Counted from the stretch's first letter, positions 51,690 through 61,529 are shown. The stretch: 64,000 nucleotides of DNA from CAWJHE01 sp963842455 (GCA_963842455.1 CAWJHE010000017.1:1-64000), one strand, 5' to 3'. Made by a program: numbers and translations. Notes: generated by a model not told the origin, from the letters alone.

Positions 51690-52955
51690 TTATTCAGCAG
51701 GAACCCACTGTCCATCTTTAACAATGTAAAAGATTGGACCCGATGCGTTGCATTCACCGGTTGCATCGCAAGACAACACGCCGGACAAGCCTTTGAATTC
51801 TTTCGTATTCCGGACTGCAGCCGAGAGTGCTCCACGTGGGATATACAGACTACCATCATCACCCTTGAATGCCACTGCTTTAATTGCAGCAACCAGGACT
51901 GCAGCCGAGTCGTACGCATTCCATGTGAATGGAGAAAGCGCACCAGCAGCAGAGCCAAATTGGGATTGATATGCAGCATTGAAAGTTGTAACTGCTTCAG
52001 AAGCAGCGGGGACTAGGGCTACAGCATAGGCGCCTTCGCCATTTGCACCGGAGCGATTGATGAAATCTTCACCATAGGTTCCGTCACAACCGAAGAAGAT
52101 AACGCCTTCCAGACCAGACTGATTCCATTGGTTCACCAGAACCACGGCTTCTTGTACATAACCGCCATAGTAGACAGCCTCAGGACCTTTTGCAGCGATC
52201 GCAGAGAGTGGTGCAGAGTAATCAGTTTCGCCAGGGGTTACGGCTTCTGTAGCCACGACTTCGCCGCCCAACTCTTTAAAGCGGGTAGCGACGACCTCTG
52301 ACAGACCCTGACCGTAAGACTGACCATCGTGCATGGTTGCCAGCTTCTTTATACCTAATTTCTCAAACAGGTATTCAGCAGCAAACTTACCTTGAGCCGC
52401 ATCAGTGAATGCAACCCGGTTGAAAACCTTGGAACCTTTTTGGGTCAGGGGCGGGTTAGTAGCAGAAGGTGACATCATTGGGATGCCTTTTCCTTCATAA
52501 ATGGGCATAGCCGCATCGGTAGCGCCAGAGAAAATATGCCCGGCGATTGCGACTACATTGGCATCCGAAGCCAGCTTATTGGCAACAGCAGCACCACCTT
52601 CTGGTGTACCGCCATCATCTTCGGCAACGAGTTCGAAACCAAAACCTTCAATTTCGCCAGCATCTTGAAGAGCAATTAAGGCGCCCTGAGAAATATCAAC
52701 TCCAAATTGGGCATTGTCGCCAGTCATTGGCGCACCCATTCCGATTTTGATCTTCGTTCCAGGCGCAATCTTTGCGCAGCCAAACTCATCTTGGGCGCAT
52801 ACATCAGTTTCTGCAGGAGCAGCAGGAGCTTCAGTAGCTGCAGGAGCCTCTGCTGGGGCGCTTGTCGCTGCTGGTGGTTGAGCAGCTGGCTGGCAGGCAG
52901 CCATTAACACAGACAGTACAACTAAAACACTTACGAGAATATATCGAGCTTTCAT
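51690..52955 (-). CDS. livK: Branched-chain amino acid binding lipoprotein LivK/J
   Basis: 421 aa from the ATG at 52955 after GGAGGAGAG. The lipobox LMAAC (about residue 21) is followed by an Ala/Pro/Glu linker. The periplasmic-binding fold I follows: IKIGMGAPMTGDNAQFGVDI, then AGHIFSGATDAAMPIYEGKG, SPSATNPPLT and YDSAAVLVAAIKAV. The substrate could be branched-chain amino acids or other amides. Two Cys near the C-terminus (SCDATGEC) may form a disulfide. It heads the livKHMGF operon. Confidence 0.94.
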   Translation of the reverse strand: MKARYILVSVLVVLSVLMAACQPAAQPPAATSAPAEAPAATEAPAAPAETDVCAQDEFGCAKIAPGTKIKIGMGAPMTGDNAQFGVDISQGALIALQDAGEIEGFGFELVAEDDGGTPEGGAAVANKLASDANVVAIAGHIFSGATDAAMPIYEGKGIPMMSPSATNPPLTQKGSKVFNRVAFTDAAQGKFAAEYLFEKLGIKKLATMHDGQSYGQGLSEVVATRFKELGGEVVATEAVTPGETDYSAPLSAIAAKGPEAVYYGGYVQEAVVLVNQWNQSGLEGVIFFGCDGTYGEDFINRSGANGEGAYAVALVPAASEAVTTFNAAYQSQFGSAAGALSPFTWNAYDSAAVLVAAIKAVAFKGDDGSLYIPRGALSAAVRNTKEFKGLSGVLSCDATGECNASGPIFYIVKDGQWVPAE

Positions 52956-53221
52956 TTCCAATCTCTCCTCCTTTGGTATTTGAGTAAGGAAACTTACGGG
53001 TGAATCTAGAAAAAATTTGGCGTTAACACATCTAAATAACCGTCAGAAACGTTTAGAAATCCCTTACACCTCCTTCCCAACACAAAGAGATTTTGTCTAC
53101 TAAAGACAATCCTTTTACCATGGTATGCTCTGGCTTGCCTGCCATAAAGCAGCGAGTATAAGCACAAGATAGCATTCCAGAACTCTTTTGCGAAATTCTT
53201 CAGGAGCTAATTATTCATACG

Positions 53222-53250
53222 ATGATATATAAGATTGACATATTTGTCAA
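53222..53250 (-). promoter_or_regulatory. Promoter of the liv operon with overlapping palindrome
   Basis: The minus strand has TTGACA (53250-53245), 17 bases, TATCAT (53227-53222). The -35 box is one arm of a palindrome, ATTGACA-TATT-TGTCAAT (53234-53251), that could be an operator. The transcript would start near 53215, leaving a leader of about 260 bases before livK. I see no known riboswitch in it. The rest of 52956-53435 has no gene. Confidence 0.65.
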
Positions 53251-53435
53251 TAGCTGAAGCAAAAAGTGAGAAATACAATCCGCATGAACACCTGTAAATC
53301 CTGAAACATCTTTTGAATTATCAACTATAATCATAACTTACCAGAATCAAGCCAAAATTGAGGCGGGTCCAGAAGGCATAAATCACCCTCTCAAAGAATC
53401 CATTTCATGTTCAAAAATAGAAAGCACATGAGCCT

Positions 53436-54602
53436 ATGCCAACAGCTGAGATTATCACGATAGGAACTGAAATCCTCCTCGGTGAAATAGTAGATACCAA
53501 TGCACCTTACCTTGCCAGGAAACTTAGAGATGCAGGTATTGACCTCTATAGAAAGACAAGTGTTGGTGACAACGCCAAACGGATTGCTCAAGCTATACAA
53601 CAATCTATGGAACGCTGCGATATCATCCTGACAACCGGAGGTTTAGGTCCAACCGTCGATGATCCTACTCGCGACGCAATCGCCTTGGCCTTTGATACAA
53701 AGACTGAGTTTCAACCTGAGCTATGGGACCAAATACAATCTCGATTTCAACGGGTGGGTCGCCAGCCAACTGAAAACAATAAACGCCAGGCGTATGTACC
53801 GCTGGGAGCATTGATTATTGAAAACCCTGTTGGAACTGCCCCGTCTTTTATAATGGAAACAGAAAAACACGCCATTATTGCCCTGCCAGGTGTGCCAAGA
53901 GAAATGGAATACTTGATTGAACATGCTGTTTTACCTTATTTGCGTAGCCGTTACCACCTCACAGGCATGATCAAAGCGAGAATACTCCACTCTGCTGGTG
54001 TTGGGGAATCCCAAATCGACGAATTGATCGGCGATCTGGAAACCTTGAGTAACCCGACTATAGGCCTGGCAGCACATTCAGGTCAGGTAGATATCCGGAT
54101 TACTGCCAAAGCAAATTCCGAAGCAGAAGCAAACAGCCTCATCCAACCTATCGAAAAAGAAATCCGGAACCGGTTGGGCACATGGATTTATGGCGCTGAC
54201 GAAGAGACATTAGAAAAAGCAGCGCTGAACGCAGCCCAAAAACAAGGTTGGAGCCTGGCTGTAGTGGAGGCTGGCCTGGGTGGAGATTTATTGCGCCGTT
54301 TAGCCAGTGCAGCTCAAGAGCAACAAACGAGTAGAACCAGCATTTTTCGCGGCGGAGAAGTCATCGCAGATTTGCCCACACCTCAAGAGCTTCACGATTT
54401 TGTTCAAACATATCGCAGCACCAAACAAGTGGATGTTTGTTTAGGTGTGGCGGTTTATCCTGGAACCGAAAAACGAGACGTACACATTGTACTGATTACA
54501 CCCGAGGGACAACAACAATTCACCCGCCCGTATGGTGGACCACCAGAATATGCACCGCGCTGGGCTCTTCACCATAGCCTGGATTTTCTCCGAAAGATCT
54601 AA
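53436..54602 (+). CDS. CinA-like protein with degenerate deamidase domain
   Basis: 388 aa. N-terminal molybdopterin-binding-like domain (1-170) with IGTEILLGEIVDTNAPYLAR and TTGGLGPTVDDPTRDA, then the middle domain, as in CinA. The C-terminal nicotinamide-nucleotide amidase domain (about 255-388) is recognisable, SLAVVEAGLGGDLLRRLAS, but the usual ES[CS]TGG active site reads EAGLGG: the catalytic Ser/Thr are gone. The protein may keep only the NMN/ADP-ribose-pyrophosphatase-like role. A deaminase gene follows after 13 bases. Confidence 0.88.
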   Translation: MPTAEIITIGTEILLGEIVDTNAPYLARKLRDAGIDLYRKTSVGDNAKRIAQAIQQSMERCDIILTTGGLGPTVDDPTRDAIALAFDTKTEFQPELWDQIQSRFQRVGRQPTENNKRQAYVPLGALIIENPVGTAPSFIMETEKHAIIALPGVPREMEYLIEHAVLPYLRSRYHLTGMIKARILHSAGVGESQIDELIGDLETLSNPTIGLAAHSGQVDIRITAKANSEAEANSLIQPIEKEIRNRLGTWIYGADEETLEKAALNAAQKQGWSLAVVEAGLGGDLLRRLASAAQEQQTSRTSIFRGGEVIADLPTPQELHDFVQTYRSTKQVDVCLGVAVYPGTEKRDVHIVLITPEGQQQFTRPYGGPPEYAPRWALHHSLDFLRKI

Positions 54603-54615
54603 CCCTGGAGGGATT

Positions 54616-56598
54616 ATGACAAACCTAACTGCAGATATTTTATTCACCAACGCCATTGTTCTGACGATGGATGAAGAATTTCATCAATACGAGCCCGGAG
54701 CAGTGGCTGTACTCGGCAATCAAATCCTTGCGGTTGGATATGAACAAGAGCTTGTATCAAAATTTCAGGCTAAAACAACCATGAATTGTCAAGGCAAGGT
54801 CCTGATGCCTGGGCTGGTCAACGCCCATACCCATGTTCCGATGACCTTACTGCGTGGTTTATCAGACGATTTACGCCTGGATGTCTGGCTCTTAGGCTAT
54901 ATGATGCCCGTTGAGCGCGAATTTGTTTCTCCTGATTTTGTCAATCTCGGCACAAGACTGGCTTGTTTAGAATTGGTTCGCTCTGGAGTAACATGTTTTG
55001 CTGACATGTATTATTTTGAGGAAGATGTTGCCAAGGCCACTGCTGAGATCGGCTTAAGAGCAGTATGTTCACAGACTGTCATGAAATTCCCAACTCCGGA
55101 TGCTCGTTTCTTTGAAGAATCCCTGGCCATGGCGCGCGACTTCATCCAGCGTTGGAAAGGTCATCCGCTTATCGTACCTTCCGTTGCCCCGCATGCGCCT
55201 TACACCTGTACACCTGAGATTTTAAGAGCCACGGCTGAACTGGCCGTTGAGTACGATATCCCTTTGCATACTCATTTAGCCGAAACTGCCATTGAGGTGG
55301 AAAACTCTCGGGAAGAACATGGAATGTCTGTTATTCCCTATGTAAAACAGCACAACATTCTCGACGCGAAAGTTCTGGCTGCACATTGCGTGCACATTGA
55401 CGAAGGGGAGATGCACACCCTTTTGCATCACAATGCTGGAGTAGCCCATAACCCATCTTCGAATTTGAAGTTAGCCTCGGGGTTCGCTCCTGTGCGAAAA
55501 ATGCTTGAACTGGGGCTGAATGTTGGTATTGGCACCGATGGTCCTGCATCCAACAACGACCTGGATATGTTCGAGGAAGTACGCCTGGCGGCTTTCCTGG
55601 CTAAAAGCGTCAGTTCTGATCCAACTGCCCTACCAGCCCACCTTGCACTTTCCATGGCCACTCGTTTAGGCGCAAAAGCCTTACATTTGGGAGACATAAC
55701 CGGCTCATTGGAACCTGGAAAACGAGCAGATTTAATCTTAGTAGATCTATCTCCCTTACACAACGCACCGCGCTTCAAACACAATCCTCATGGCGTCTAT
55801 GCCCAGCTCGTGTATGCCGCCAAATCAACAGATGTGAGTGATGTCATGGTGAACGGCCAGTGGGTCATGCAAAATCGGAAACTCAAGTCGATCAACGAGG
55901 ATGACCTTCTCCTACAGGCAAAAGAATATTCCCGTAAGATAGATTTATTTTTAATTCAACGCGAAAAATCTGTGCTTTCAAAGCTAGTAGCCATCGGTGG
56001 CGCTATGGAGGAAGAAAGCTTTGAAGTGCAATCAAAAACACGAATCCAAAATCATTTGCCCATTTTGGAGGCTGTGCATAAACCAGAGATCGAAATCTTG
56101 CATCAACGGCATTATCACGAGTTTGATACATATTTTATGTTTGAGGACCCAGACCAGGGGATCTTGCGATACCGTGAAGATGAATATCTGGATGACAGCA
56201 ATCAAATCAGTAATGTTCGCTACCGATTGACACTCATAGGTCAAGCTCGAGAATACCAATTCCCATCTGATGTTCTTCTTTCGCGCAGCCGATATTTTGC
56301 TCCTGCTACTCACAGCTTGCGCTTCTACCGAGAATATTTTAAACCGGTAAAAGAGCTTGGAATTGAAAAAGACCGGCGTAGATGGCGTGTGCTTTACAAA
56401 GGCACAGAGTTCTACATCAACCTGGATTTCGTCGAAAAGCCTTCTTTGGGTTATTTTCTCGAAGTTAAAAGTCGCACCTGGAGCCGCAAAGATGCTGATC
56501 ACAAAGCTCAATTAGCTACTGAGTTACTTAGTTTTCTCGGAGCATCAACCAATGAGCTTGAGACCTCTGATTATATCGATCTGGCAAAGTCTGCATGA
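54616..56598 (+). CDS. MtaD-like amidohydrolase fused to a CYTH-like domain
   Basis: 660 aa from the ATG at 54616, with GGAGGG upstream; the frame opens earlier within cinA. Residues 5-440 are a full amidohydrolase of the SAH/MTA deaminase (TrzN/AtzA) type: NAHTHVPMTLLRG, THLAETAIEVENS, AHCVHIDEGE and GTDGPASNNDLDMFEE supply the metal ligands. Residues about 462-660 look like a CYTH/triphosphate-tunnel domain: FEVQSKTRI, YREDEYL, VRYRLTL, RRRWRVLYKG and FLEVKSRTW. The first ExExK motif is changed (EVQSK). It overlaps the next gene by 4 bases. Confidence 0.85.
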   Translation: MTNLTADILFTNAIVLTMDEEFHQYEPGAVAVLGNQILAVGYEQELVSKFQAKTTMNCQGKVLMPGLVNAHTHVPMTLLRGLSDDLRLDVWLLGYMMPVEREFVSPDFVNLGTRLACLELVRSGVTCFADMYYFEEDVAKATAEIGLRAVCSQTVMKFPTPDARFFEESLAMARDFIQRWKGHPLIVPSVAPHAPYTCTPEILRATAELAVEYDIPLHTHLAETAIEVENSREEHGMSVIPYVKQHNILDAKVLAAHCVHIDEGEMHTLLHHNAGVAHNPSSNLKLASGFAPVRKMLELGLNVGIGTDGPASNNDLDMFEEVRLAAFLAKSVSSDPTALPAHLALSMATRLGAKALHLGDITGSLEPGKRADLILVDLSPLHNAPRFKHNPHGVYAQLVYAAKSTDVSDVMVNGQWVMQNRKLKSINEDDLLLQAKEYSRKIDLFLIQREKSVLSKLVAIGGAMEEESFEVQSKTRIQNHLPILEAVHKPEIEILHQRHYHEFDTYFMFEDPDQGILRYREDEYLDDSNQISNVRYRLTLIGQAREYQFPSDVLLSRSRYFAPATHSLRFYREYFKPVKELGIEKDRRRWRVLYKGTEFYINLDFVEKPSLGYFLEVKSRTWSRKDADHKAQLATELLSFLGASTNELETSDYIDLAKSA

Positions 56599-57398
56599 AC
56601 ATCCCAATCACGAGGTTCGATTTTGCCAATTTCCTGGCCAAAGAAACCGGGGAATTGTTGTTAAAGATGTTCAAGACCAGCGGACTTGAGCCAAGCTTTA
56701 AACCAGATCATTCCATCGTAACAAAAGCTGATAAAGCTGCTGATGAATTCATCCAAACCACAATCCAAGAACATTTTCCTGGAGAGACAATCATCAGCGA
56801 AGAATTGCATCCAATCCATACAACATCTGCCCTGCTTCCCGATGATCCTGTTTGGGTTATTGATCCCCTTGACGGCACCACGAATTTCAGCCTGGGTTTG
56901 CCTTTTTGGGGGGTTTCTATTGCCTGCGTCAAAGAAGGCAAGCCTTCTGTCGGGGCAATTTACTTTCCAGTAATCGACGAACTGTACAGCGCCCAGAAAA
57001 CTGCTGGGGCTTATCTTAATGGAAAACTTCTCCAACAAGAGAATGCTTATATAAATCTGTCATATTTCTCTTGTTGCTCTCGCACACACAAGCAATACCT
57101 AGTATCCGTACCCTATAAAACACGTATCTTAGGTTCGACCTGTTACACGCTGTGTTCGATTGCTAAAGGTATTTCTATCCTTGGATTTGAGGCGACCCCA
57201 AAAATTTGGGATATTGCCGCTGGTTGGCTCATCATTCAGGAGGCTGGAGGGGTGATCGAACCATTATTGGACCATTCTGAACCTTTCCCATTACAGAATG
57301 GCATGGATTACTCAAAATCGAACTTTCCAATCCTGGCTGGAGCTAATCAGGAAGTTATCGCCAAGGCTCGCCAGCAAATAACCCGAAAAGCTATTTAA
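56595..57398 (+). CDS. Inositol-monophosphatase-family phosphatase
   Basis: 267 aa. Metal-binding motifs: SEE (69-70), DPLDGTTNF (90-98; Asp90, Asp93) and the C-terminal WDIAAG. Members include inositol-1-phosphatase, histidinol-phosphatase (HisN) and CysQ/fructose-bisphosphatase-like enzymes, and sequence alone does not separate them here. Its ATG overlaps the stop of the amidohydrolase-CYTH gene (ATGA), so they are co-translated; a shared nucleotide or sugar-phosphate salvage role is possible. Confidence 0.9.
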   Translation: MNIPITRFDFANFLAKETGELLLKMFKTSGLEPSFKPDHSIVTKADKAADEFIQTTIQEHFPGETIISEELHPIHTTSALLPDDPVWVIDPLDGTTNFSLGLPFWGVSIACVKEGKPSVGAIYFPVIDELYSAQKTAGAYLNGKLLQQENAYINLSYFSCCSRTHKQYLVSVPYKTRILGSTCYTLCSIAKGISILGFEATPKIWDIAAGWLIIQEAGGVIEPLLDHSEPFPLQNGMDYSKSNFPILAGANQEVIAKARQQITRKAI

Positions 57399-57427
57399 TC
57401 CGATTAAGTTTCTTATGTGTCCCACTT

Positions 57428-57436
57428 TGTTATAAT
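57428..57436 (+). promoter_or_regulatory. Extended -10 promoter for the reductase gene
   Basis: TGTTATAAT gives TGn directly before a perfect TATAAT, 45 bases upstream of the ATG at 57481. No good -35 box is seen, which is usual for extended -10 promoters. Confidence 0.55.
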
Positions 57437-57480
57437 CATTCCAGAATAATTATCAAAATCTAACAATCAAGGAGGAAAAT

Positions 57481-58473
57481 ATGGAATATCGATTTTTAGG
57501 AGATTCGGGATTAAAAGTATCTGCGTTGTCATTAGGAGCTTGGGTTACCTATGGCGGTCAAGTTGGTGAAGAGATTGCTAATGAATGTATGACTGCTGCC
57601 TATGAGGCTGGTGTTAATTTCTTTGACAATGCTGAAGTCTATGCTGATGGTAATGCTGAAATTGTCATGGGGAATGTGATCAAACGCGCTGGATGGAAAC
57701 GTTCTGATCTGGTTGTATCAACAAAAATTTTTTGGGGTGGTGAAGGTCCGAACGATTCTGGCCTCTCTCGTAAACATATCATAGAGGGAACAAATGCTGC
57801 GTTAAAGCGCCTGCAAATGGATTATGTTGACTTGATCTTTTGTCATAGACCCGACATCCATACGCCCATTGAAGAAACGGTCTGGGCAATGAACCAGGTT
57901 ATTACCCAGGGTAAAGCCTTCTATTGGGGAACAAGTGAGTGGGATGCTCAACAAATCACCGAAGCTATCGGTATAGCCCGCCGCGAACACCTCATTCCCC
58001 CCTTGATGGAACAACCCCAATACAATATGTTCCATCGCGAACGGGTAGAAAAAGAATACGCACCGCTCTATAAACAGTTCGGCCTGGGAACAACCATTTG
58101 GAGTCCTCTAGCCAGTGGTTTACTTACCGGAAAATATAATCAAGGCATACCCGAAGGAACTCGGGCAACCCTGGAAGGATATGAATGGCTGCGTAAACGG
58201 TTTGAAAGCCCAGAAGCGCAAATAGAATTGAAAAAAGTTCAAAAACTGGTACCCATTGCCAATCAGTTGGATTGTTCGATGGCGCAACTGGCAATTGCCT
58301 GGTGTTTAAAAAACCCCAATGTGAGCACAGTTATCACAGGAGCGTCACGCAAGCAACAGGTACAGGAAAACATGATTGCCTTGGATGTCGCAGAAAAACT
58401 GACATCTGAAGTAATGGAACAGATCGAAGCAATCCTGGACAATAAACCAAAGCCTGCCTCAGATTTCCGTTAA
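57481..58473 (+). CDS. Aldo/keto reductase, KCNAB-like
   Basis: 330 aa, intact, with AAGGAGG upstream. N-terminal GDSGLKVSALSLGAWVTYGG, the catalytic FFDNAEVYADGNAEI (Asp, Tyr), TKIFWG, then FCHRPDIHTPIEET and the cofactor region WSPLASGLLTGKYNQGIPEG. These match the voltage-gated potassium channel beta-subunit-like aldo/keto reductases (YghZ/AKR14 neighbours), soluble NADPH-dependent carbonyl reductases. Its own promoter and distance from the neighbours suggest a single-gene unit. Confidence 0.94.
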   Translation: MEYRFLGDSGLKVSALSLGAWVTYGGQVGEEIANECMTAAYEAGVNFFDNAEVYADGNAEIVMGNVIKRAGWKRSDLVVSTKIFWGGEGPNDSGLSRKHIIEGTNAALKRLQMDYVDLIFCHRPDIHTPIEETVWAMNQVITQGKAFYWGTSEWDAQQITEAIGIARREHLIPPLMEQPQYNMFHRERVEKEYAPLYKQFGLGTTIWSPLASGLLTGKYNQGIPEGTRATLEGYEWLRKRFESPEAQIELKKVQKLVPIANQLDCSMAQLAIAWCLKNPNVSTVITGASRKQQVQENMIALDVAEKLTSEVMEQIEAILDNKPKPASDFR

Positions 58474-58609
58474 TTGTTTAACTCCCACTTTCCGGAAATG
58501 ATGGCTATAATTACAGACTGTAAAAATGATTCGACAGTTTAGAGCATTTGGTCTTCAACCCAGTGAAAATACCTGTCTTCTGACCAGAATGGAATCATAA
58601 AGGACTATC

Positions 58610-60493
58610 TTGGAAACCCAACGCATAATACGCAATCCAGATCCAGAAGATGATTCAACTCGTCAATTACAGGCTGGAACAACACTGGTAAGCCGTTATT
58701 TGATTGAAAGCGTTTCTGGCGTGGGGGGTATGGGAGCTGTATACAGGGCGCGGGATATGCATTTCCCAAATGTAACCAAGCTGGTTGCCGTAAAAGAAAT
58801 GGTCAACCGCGCCCTGGATCTGAGTTTACGCAATACAATTGTTCGCAATTTTGAACGAGAAGCCAACTTGCTGGCATCTCTGGATCATCCTGGAATTCCA
58901 AAAATTTATGATTACTTCACCATCAGCGAGCGGTCATACCTGGTGATGGAGTTCATTTCCGGCCAGGATTTAGAACGAATCATCACCAATTACCCTGATT
59001 TTCTTCCTGAGGGACGAGTGATTCGTTGGGCTATTGAATTATGCGATGTTTTGAATTATCTGCATAACCATATCCCAGAACCAATCATTTTTCGAGATAT
59101 GAAGCCATCCAATGTGATGATCAATCAACATGATCATGCCATTTTGATTGATTTCGGAATTGCAAAACAATTCAATGCTGCTAAAAAAGGCACCATGATA
59201 GGTACTGAAGGCTATTCCCCTCCAGAACAATATCGAGGTGAAGCCACCCCCATTGCGGATATTTATTCTTTAGGGGCATCCTTGCATCATGTATTAACCC
59301 GGAAAGATCCGCGACTGGAACCCCCATTCTCATTTTCTGAGCGCCCCATTCGCGAAATTAACCCAAATATCTCTCCCAGGTTGGAAGAAGTCATCGTAAA
59401 AATGCTCCAATATGATCCAGCCGAACGGTACCAGAACATAACGGAGCTTAAAAATGCCTTGACCACAGCAGGAAAAGAGTCAGGATTCCTCACAAAAATT
59501 CCCAGCCAAACTCCTGTGGTTCAGCAAGCCATCGAGACAAAGAAACCCGTTTGGCAATTCGAATGTGAAGATGAAATCCGCGGCAGTCCAACATTTAAGA
59601 ACGGAATTGTATATCTGGGAAGTTATGACAAAAATCTGTACGCCCTGGATGCTAATAATGGAATGCTTATTTGGAAATATCAGGCTGATGGAGGCATTGT
59701 CAGTAAACCGGTTTTTTATGAAGAAATGATCTATTTTGGCTCGGAAGACACTCGTGTTCATGCAATTATTGAGCGGACTGGCCGAATAAACTGGACTTAT
59801 TTTACAAAAGGTCCGATACGTTCGTCCCCAGTTGTTGCTGAAGGTCACATTTTTATCGGTTCAGATGATGGATACTTGCATGTAATTAATGCCATTACAG
59901 GGCGACAAGCCTGGCGAGCAGATGGCGGGTCTCCTATTCGGTCGACACCTGCAATATGGAACGAGCGTGTATATTTTGGAACAGAGGCTGGTGATTTTTT
60001 CTGTATGAATTACAGCGGCGAAATTATGTGGCGATTTAAGGCAAAACGAGCCATCACATCATCACCGGTCATAGCACAAGGCATCGTTTACATCAGTTCT
60101 GTTGATTCTACCCTTTATGCTCTGGATGCAAAAACCGGCTGGGTAATTTGGCGTTTTCGACTTGGTAAGCCATCCATTTCCACCCCATATATCCATGGCG
60201 ATCAGCTTTATGTTGGAGCAATTGATGGCGTTCTCTATTGTCTTGAAACCGGTTCTGCCCGAGAACTATGGCGCTATGTAACACAGAATCAGATTACTGC
60301 CTCACCCACCGTGTTCGAAAATGTAGTCCTGTGTGGCTCTGTCGATGGTAACCTCTACTGTTTGGATACGAGCACTGGGAAACTTCGCTGGAAATTTGAA
60401 ACCAAAGGACCGATTACCGGTTCACCAGCAACAAACCAAAGCCTGATCTACTTTGGATCAGCAGACAAGAATTTTTATGCCCTTCCACTTTGA
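58610..60493 (+). CDS. Soluble Ser/Thr kinase fused to PQQ-type propeller
   Basis: 627 aa from a TTG at 58610 with AAAGGA upstream. Kinase domain (about 27-285): GVGGMGAVYRARD, VAVKEM, FRDMKPSNV in place of HRD (His to Phe), DFGIAKQF and GYSPPEQYRG. The propeller (about 310-627) has seven blades like NGMLIWKY, TGRINWTY, TGRQAWRA and TGKLRWKF. No membrane helix lies between them, so the propeller should be in the cytoplasm, unlike in the kinase at 41862-44096. A PP2C gene follows after 25 bases. Confidence 0.92.
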   Translation: METQRIIRNPDPEDDSTRQLQAGTTLVSRYLIESVSGVGGMGAVYRARDMHFPNVTKLVAVKEMVNRALDLSLRNTIVRNFEREANLLASLDHPGIPKIYDYFTISERSYLVMEFISGQDLERIITNYPDFLPEGRVIRWAIELCDVLNYLHNHIPEPIIFRDMKPSNVMINQHDHAILIDFGIAKQFNAAKKGTMIGTEGYSPPEQYRGEATPIADIYSLGASLHHVLTRKDPRLEPPFSFSERPIREINPNISPRLEEVIVKMLQYDPAERYQNITELKNALTTAGKESGFLTKIPSQTPVVQQAIETKKPVWQFECEDEIRGSPTFKNGIVYLGSYDKNLYALDANNGMLIWKYQADGGIVSKPVFYEEMIYFGSEDTRVHAIIERTGRINWTYFTKGPIRSSPVVAEGHIFIGSDDGYLHVINAITGRQAWRADGGSPIRSTPAIWNERVYFGTEAGDFFCMNYSGEIMWRFKAKRAITSSPVIAQGIVYISSVDSTLYALDAKTGWVIWRFRLGKPSISTPYIHGDQLYVGAIDGVLYCLETGSARELWRYVTQNQITASPTVFENVVLCGSVDGNLYCLDTSTGKLRWKFETKGPITGSPATNQSLIYFGSADKNFYALPL

Positions 60494-60518
60494 TGAGATC
60501 CGCGATTAGGAGGCGACC

Positions 60519-61463
60519 TTGAAGAATCTCTTTTCCCGACTATTTGGAACAAAAGCTGCGGATATCGAACAAACAGCCACAAATTCTGCTACCAAGGAGT
60601 CTCCAACACTCCCTGTAACAGCTGAAAGTGTTAGAAGGCACAGCCCGGCTTCACCTGAAACTTTCCCCGAAGAGTTCATACCCCAATATGTGATCGGCTG
60701 TGCTCAATCAACCGGACAGCAGCGAAATCACAATGAAGATTCCATGTTCACCTTTACCTCGAACCTGGCAAATCGCGGAAACTTTCTGGCTTTTGGGCTA
60801 TATATTGTTGCAGATGGTATGGGAGGGCACAAGCACGGGGAGTTTGCCAGCAGTCTGGCAGTTAAGACACTGGCACAACACATCCTCACTCAGGTTTTCT
60901 CCCCCTTACTTCAGCCTCAACCCACCTATCCCGAAGAGTCCATTCAGGAAATTCTCCAAGCAGGTGTACAAAATGCGCACCAAATGATCACAAAATTCGC
61001 TACTGGTGGTGGAACTACTCTAACGGTTGCTTTGATGATTGACCAACAGATGACCGTCACCCATATAGGTGATAGCCGTTGTTACTCCATCTCTTCAGAC
61101 GGTGAAATGAACTTAATCACAAGAGACCATTCCCTGGTTATGCGCATGATCGAACTAGGTCAACTTACCAAAGAGGAAGCTTCGATACATCCGCAAAGAA
61201 ATGTACTTTATCGCGCCCTTGGTCAGGGTGAGCCTTTGACAGCTGATATCCAGACCCACCCCTTACCTGCGGGAGGACTAATCCTGGTTTGCTCTGATGG
61301 CCTTTGGGGGGTTGTTCCAGAACCCGACATCATGGAAATAATTTCACAAGCAAGCAGCCCACAGCAAGCATGTGAAAAACTCGTCTTAGCTGCCAATCAG
61401 GCAGGGGGACCCGATAATATCACAGCCGTCCTAGTGCGTATCCCAGATAAATTTGCACCTTAA
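60519..61463 (+). CDS. PP2C-family protein phosphatase
   Basis: 314 aa from a TTG at 60519 directly after GGAGGCGACC. A 55-residue Ser/Thr/Pro-rich N-terminal part precedes the PP2C fold: RNHNEDSMF, VADGMGGHKHGEFAS, THIGDSRCYSI, RDHSLVMRMIELGQL, VCSDGLWGVV and GGPDNITAVLV. The metal-binding Asp residues are all present. It should reverse phosphorylation by the kinase encoded upstream. It is soluble; no helix is seen. Confidence 0.94.
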   Translation: MKNLFSRLFGTKAADIEQTATNSATKESPTLPVTAESVRRHSPASPETFPEEFIPQYVIGCAQSTGQQRNHNEDSMFTFTSNLANRGNFLAFGLYIVADGMGGHKHGEFASSLAVKTLAQHILTQVFSPLLQPQPTYPEESIQEILQAGVQNAHQMITKFATGGGTTLTVALMIDQQMTVTHIGDSRCYSISSDGEMNLITRDHSLVMRMIELGQLTKEEASIHPQRNVLYRALGQGEPLTADIQTHPLPAGGLILVCSDGLWGVVPEPDIMEIISQASSPQQACEKLVLAANQAGGPDNITAVLVRIPDKFAP

Positions 61464-61529
61464 GGGATTCTATCGTGATCAGACAAAAAAACAAGATCAA
61501 TAAAAAAAGAGAGAACAGGGGAGGTTAGC

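Noticed and set aside
52956..53435. Riboswitch in the liv leader
   Set aside because: The leader is long, but I found no conserved core of known amino acid riboswitches or a terminator/antiterminator pair before livK.
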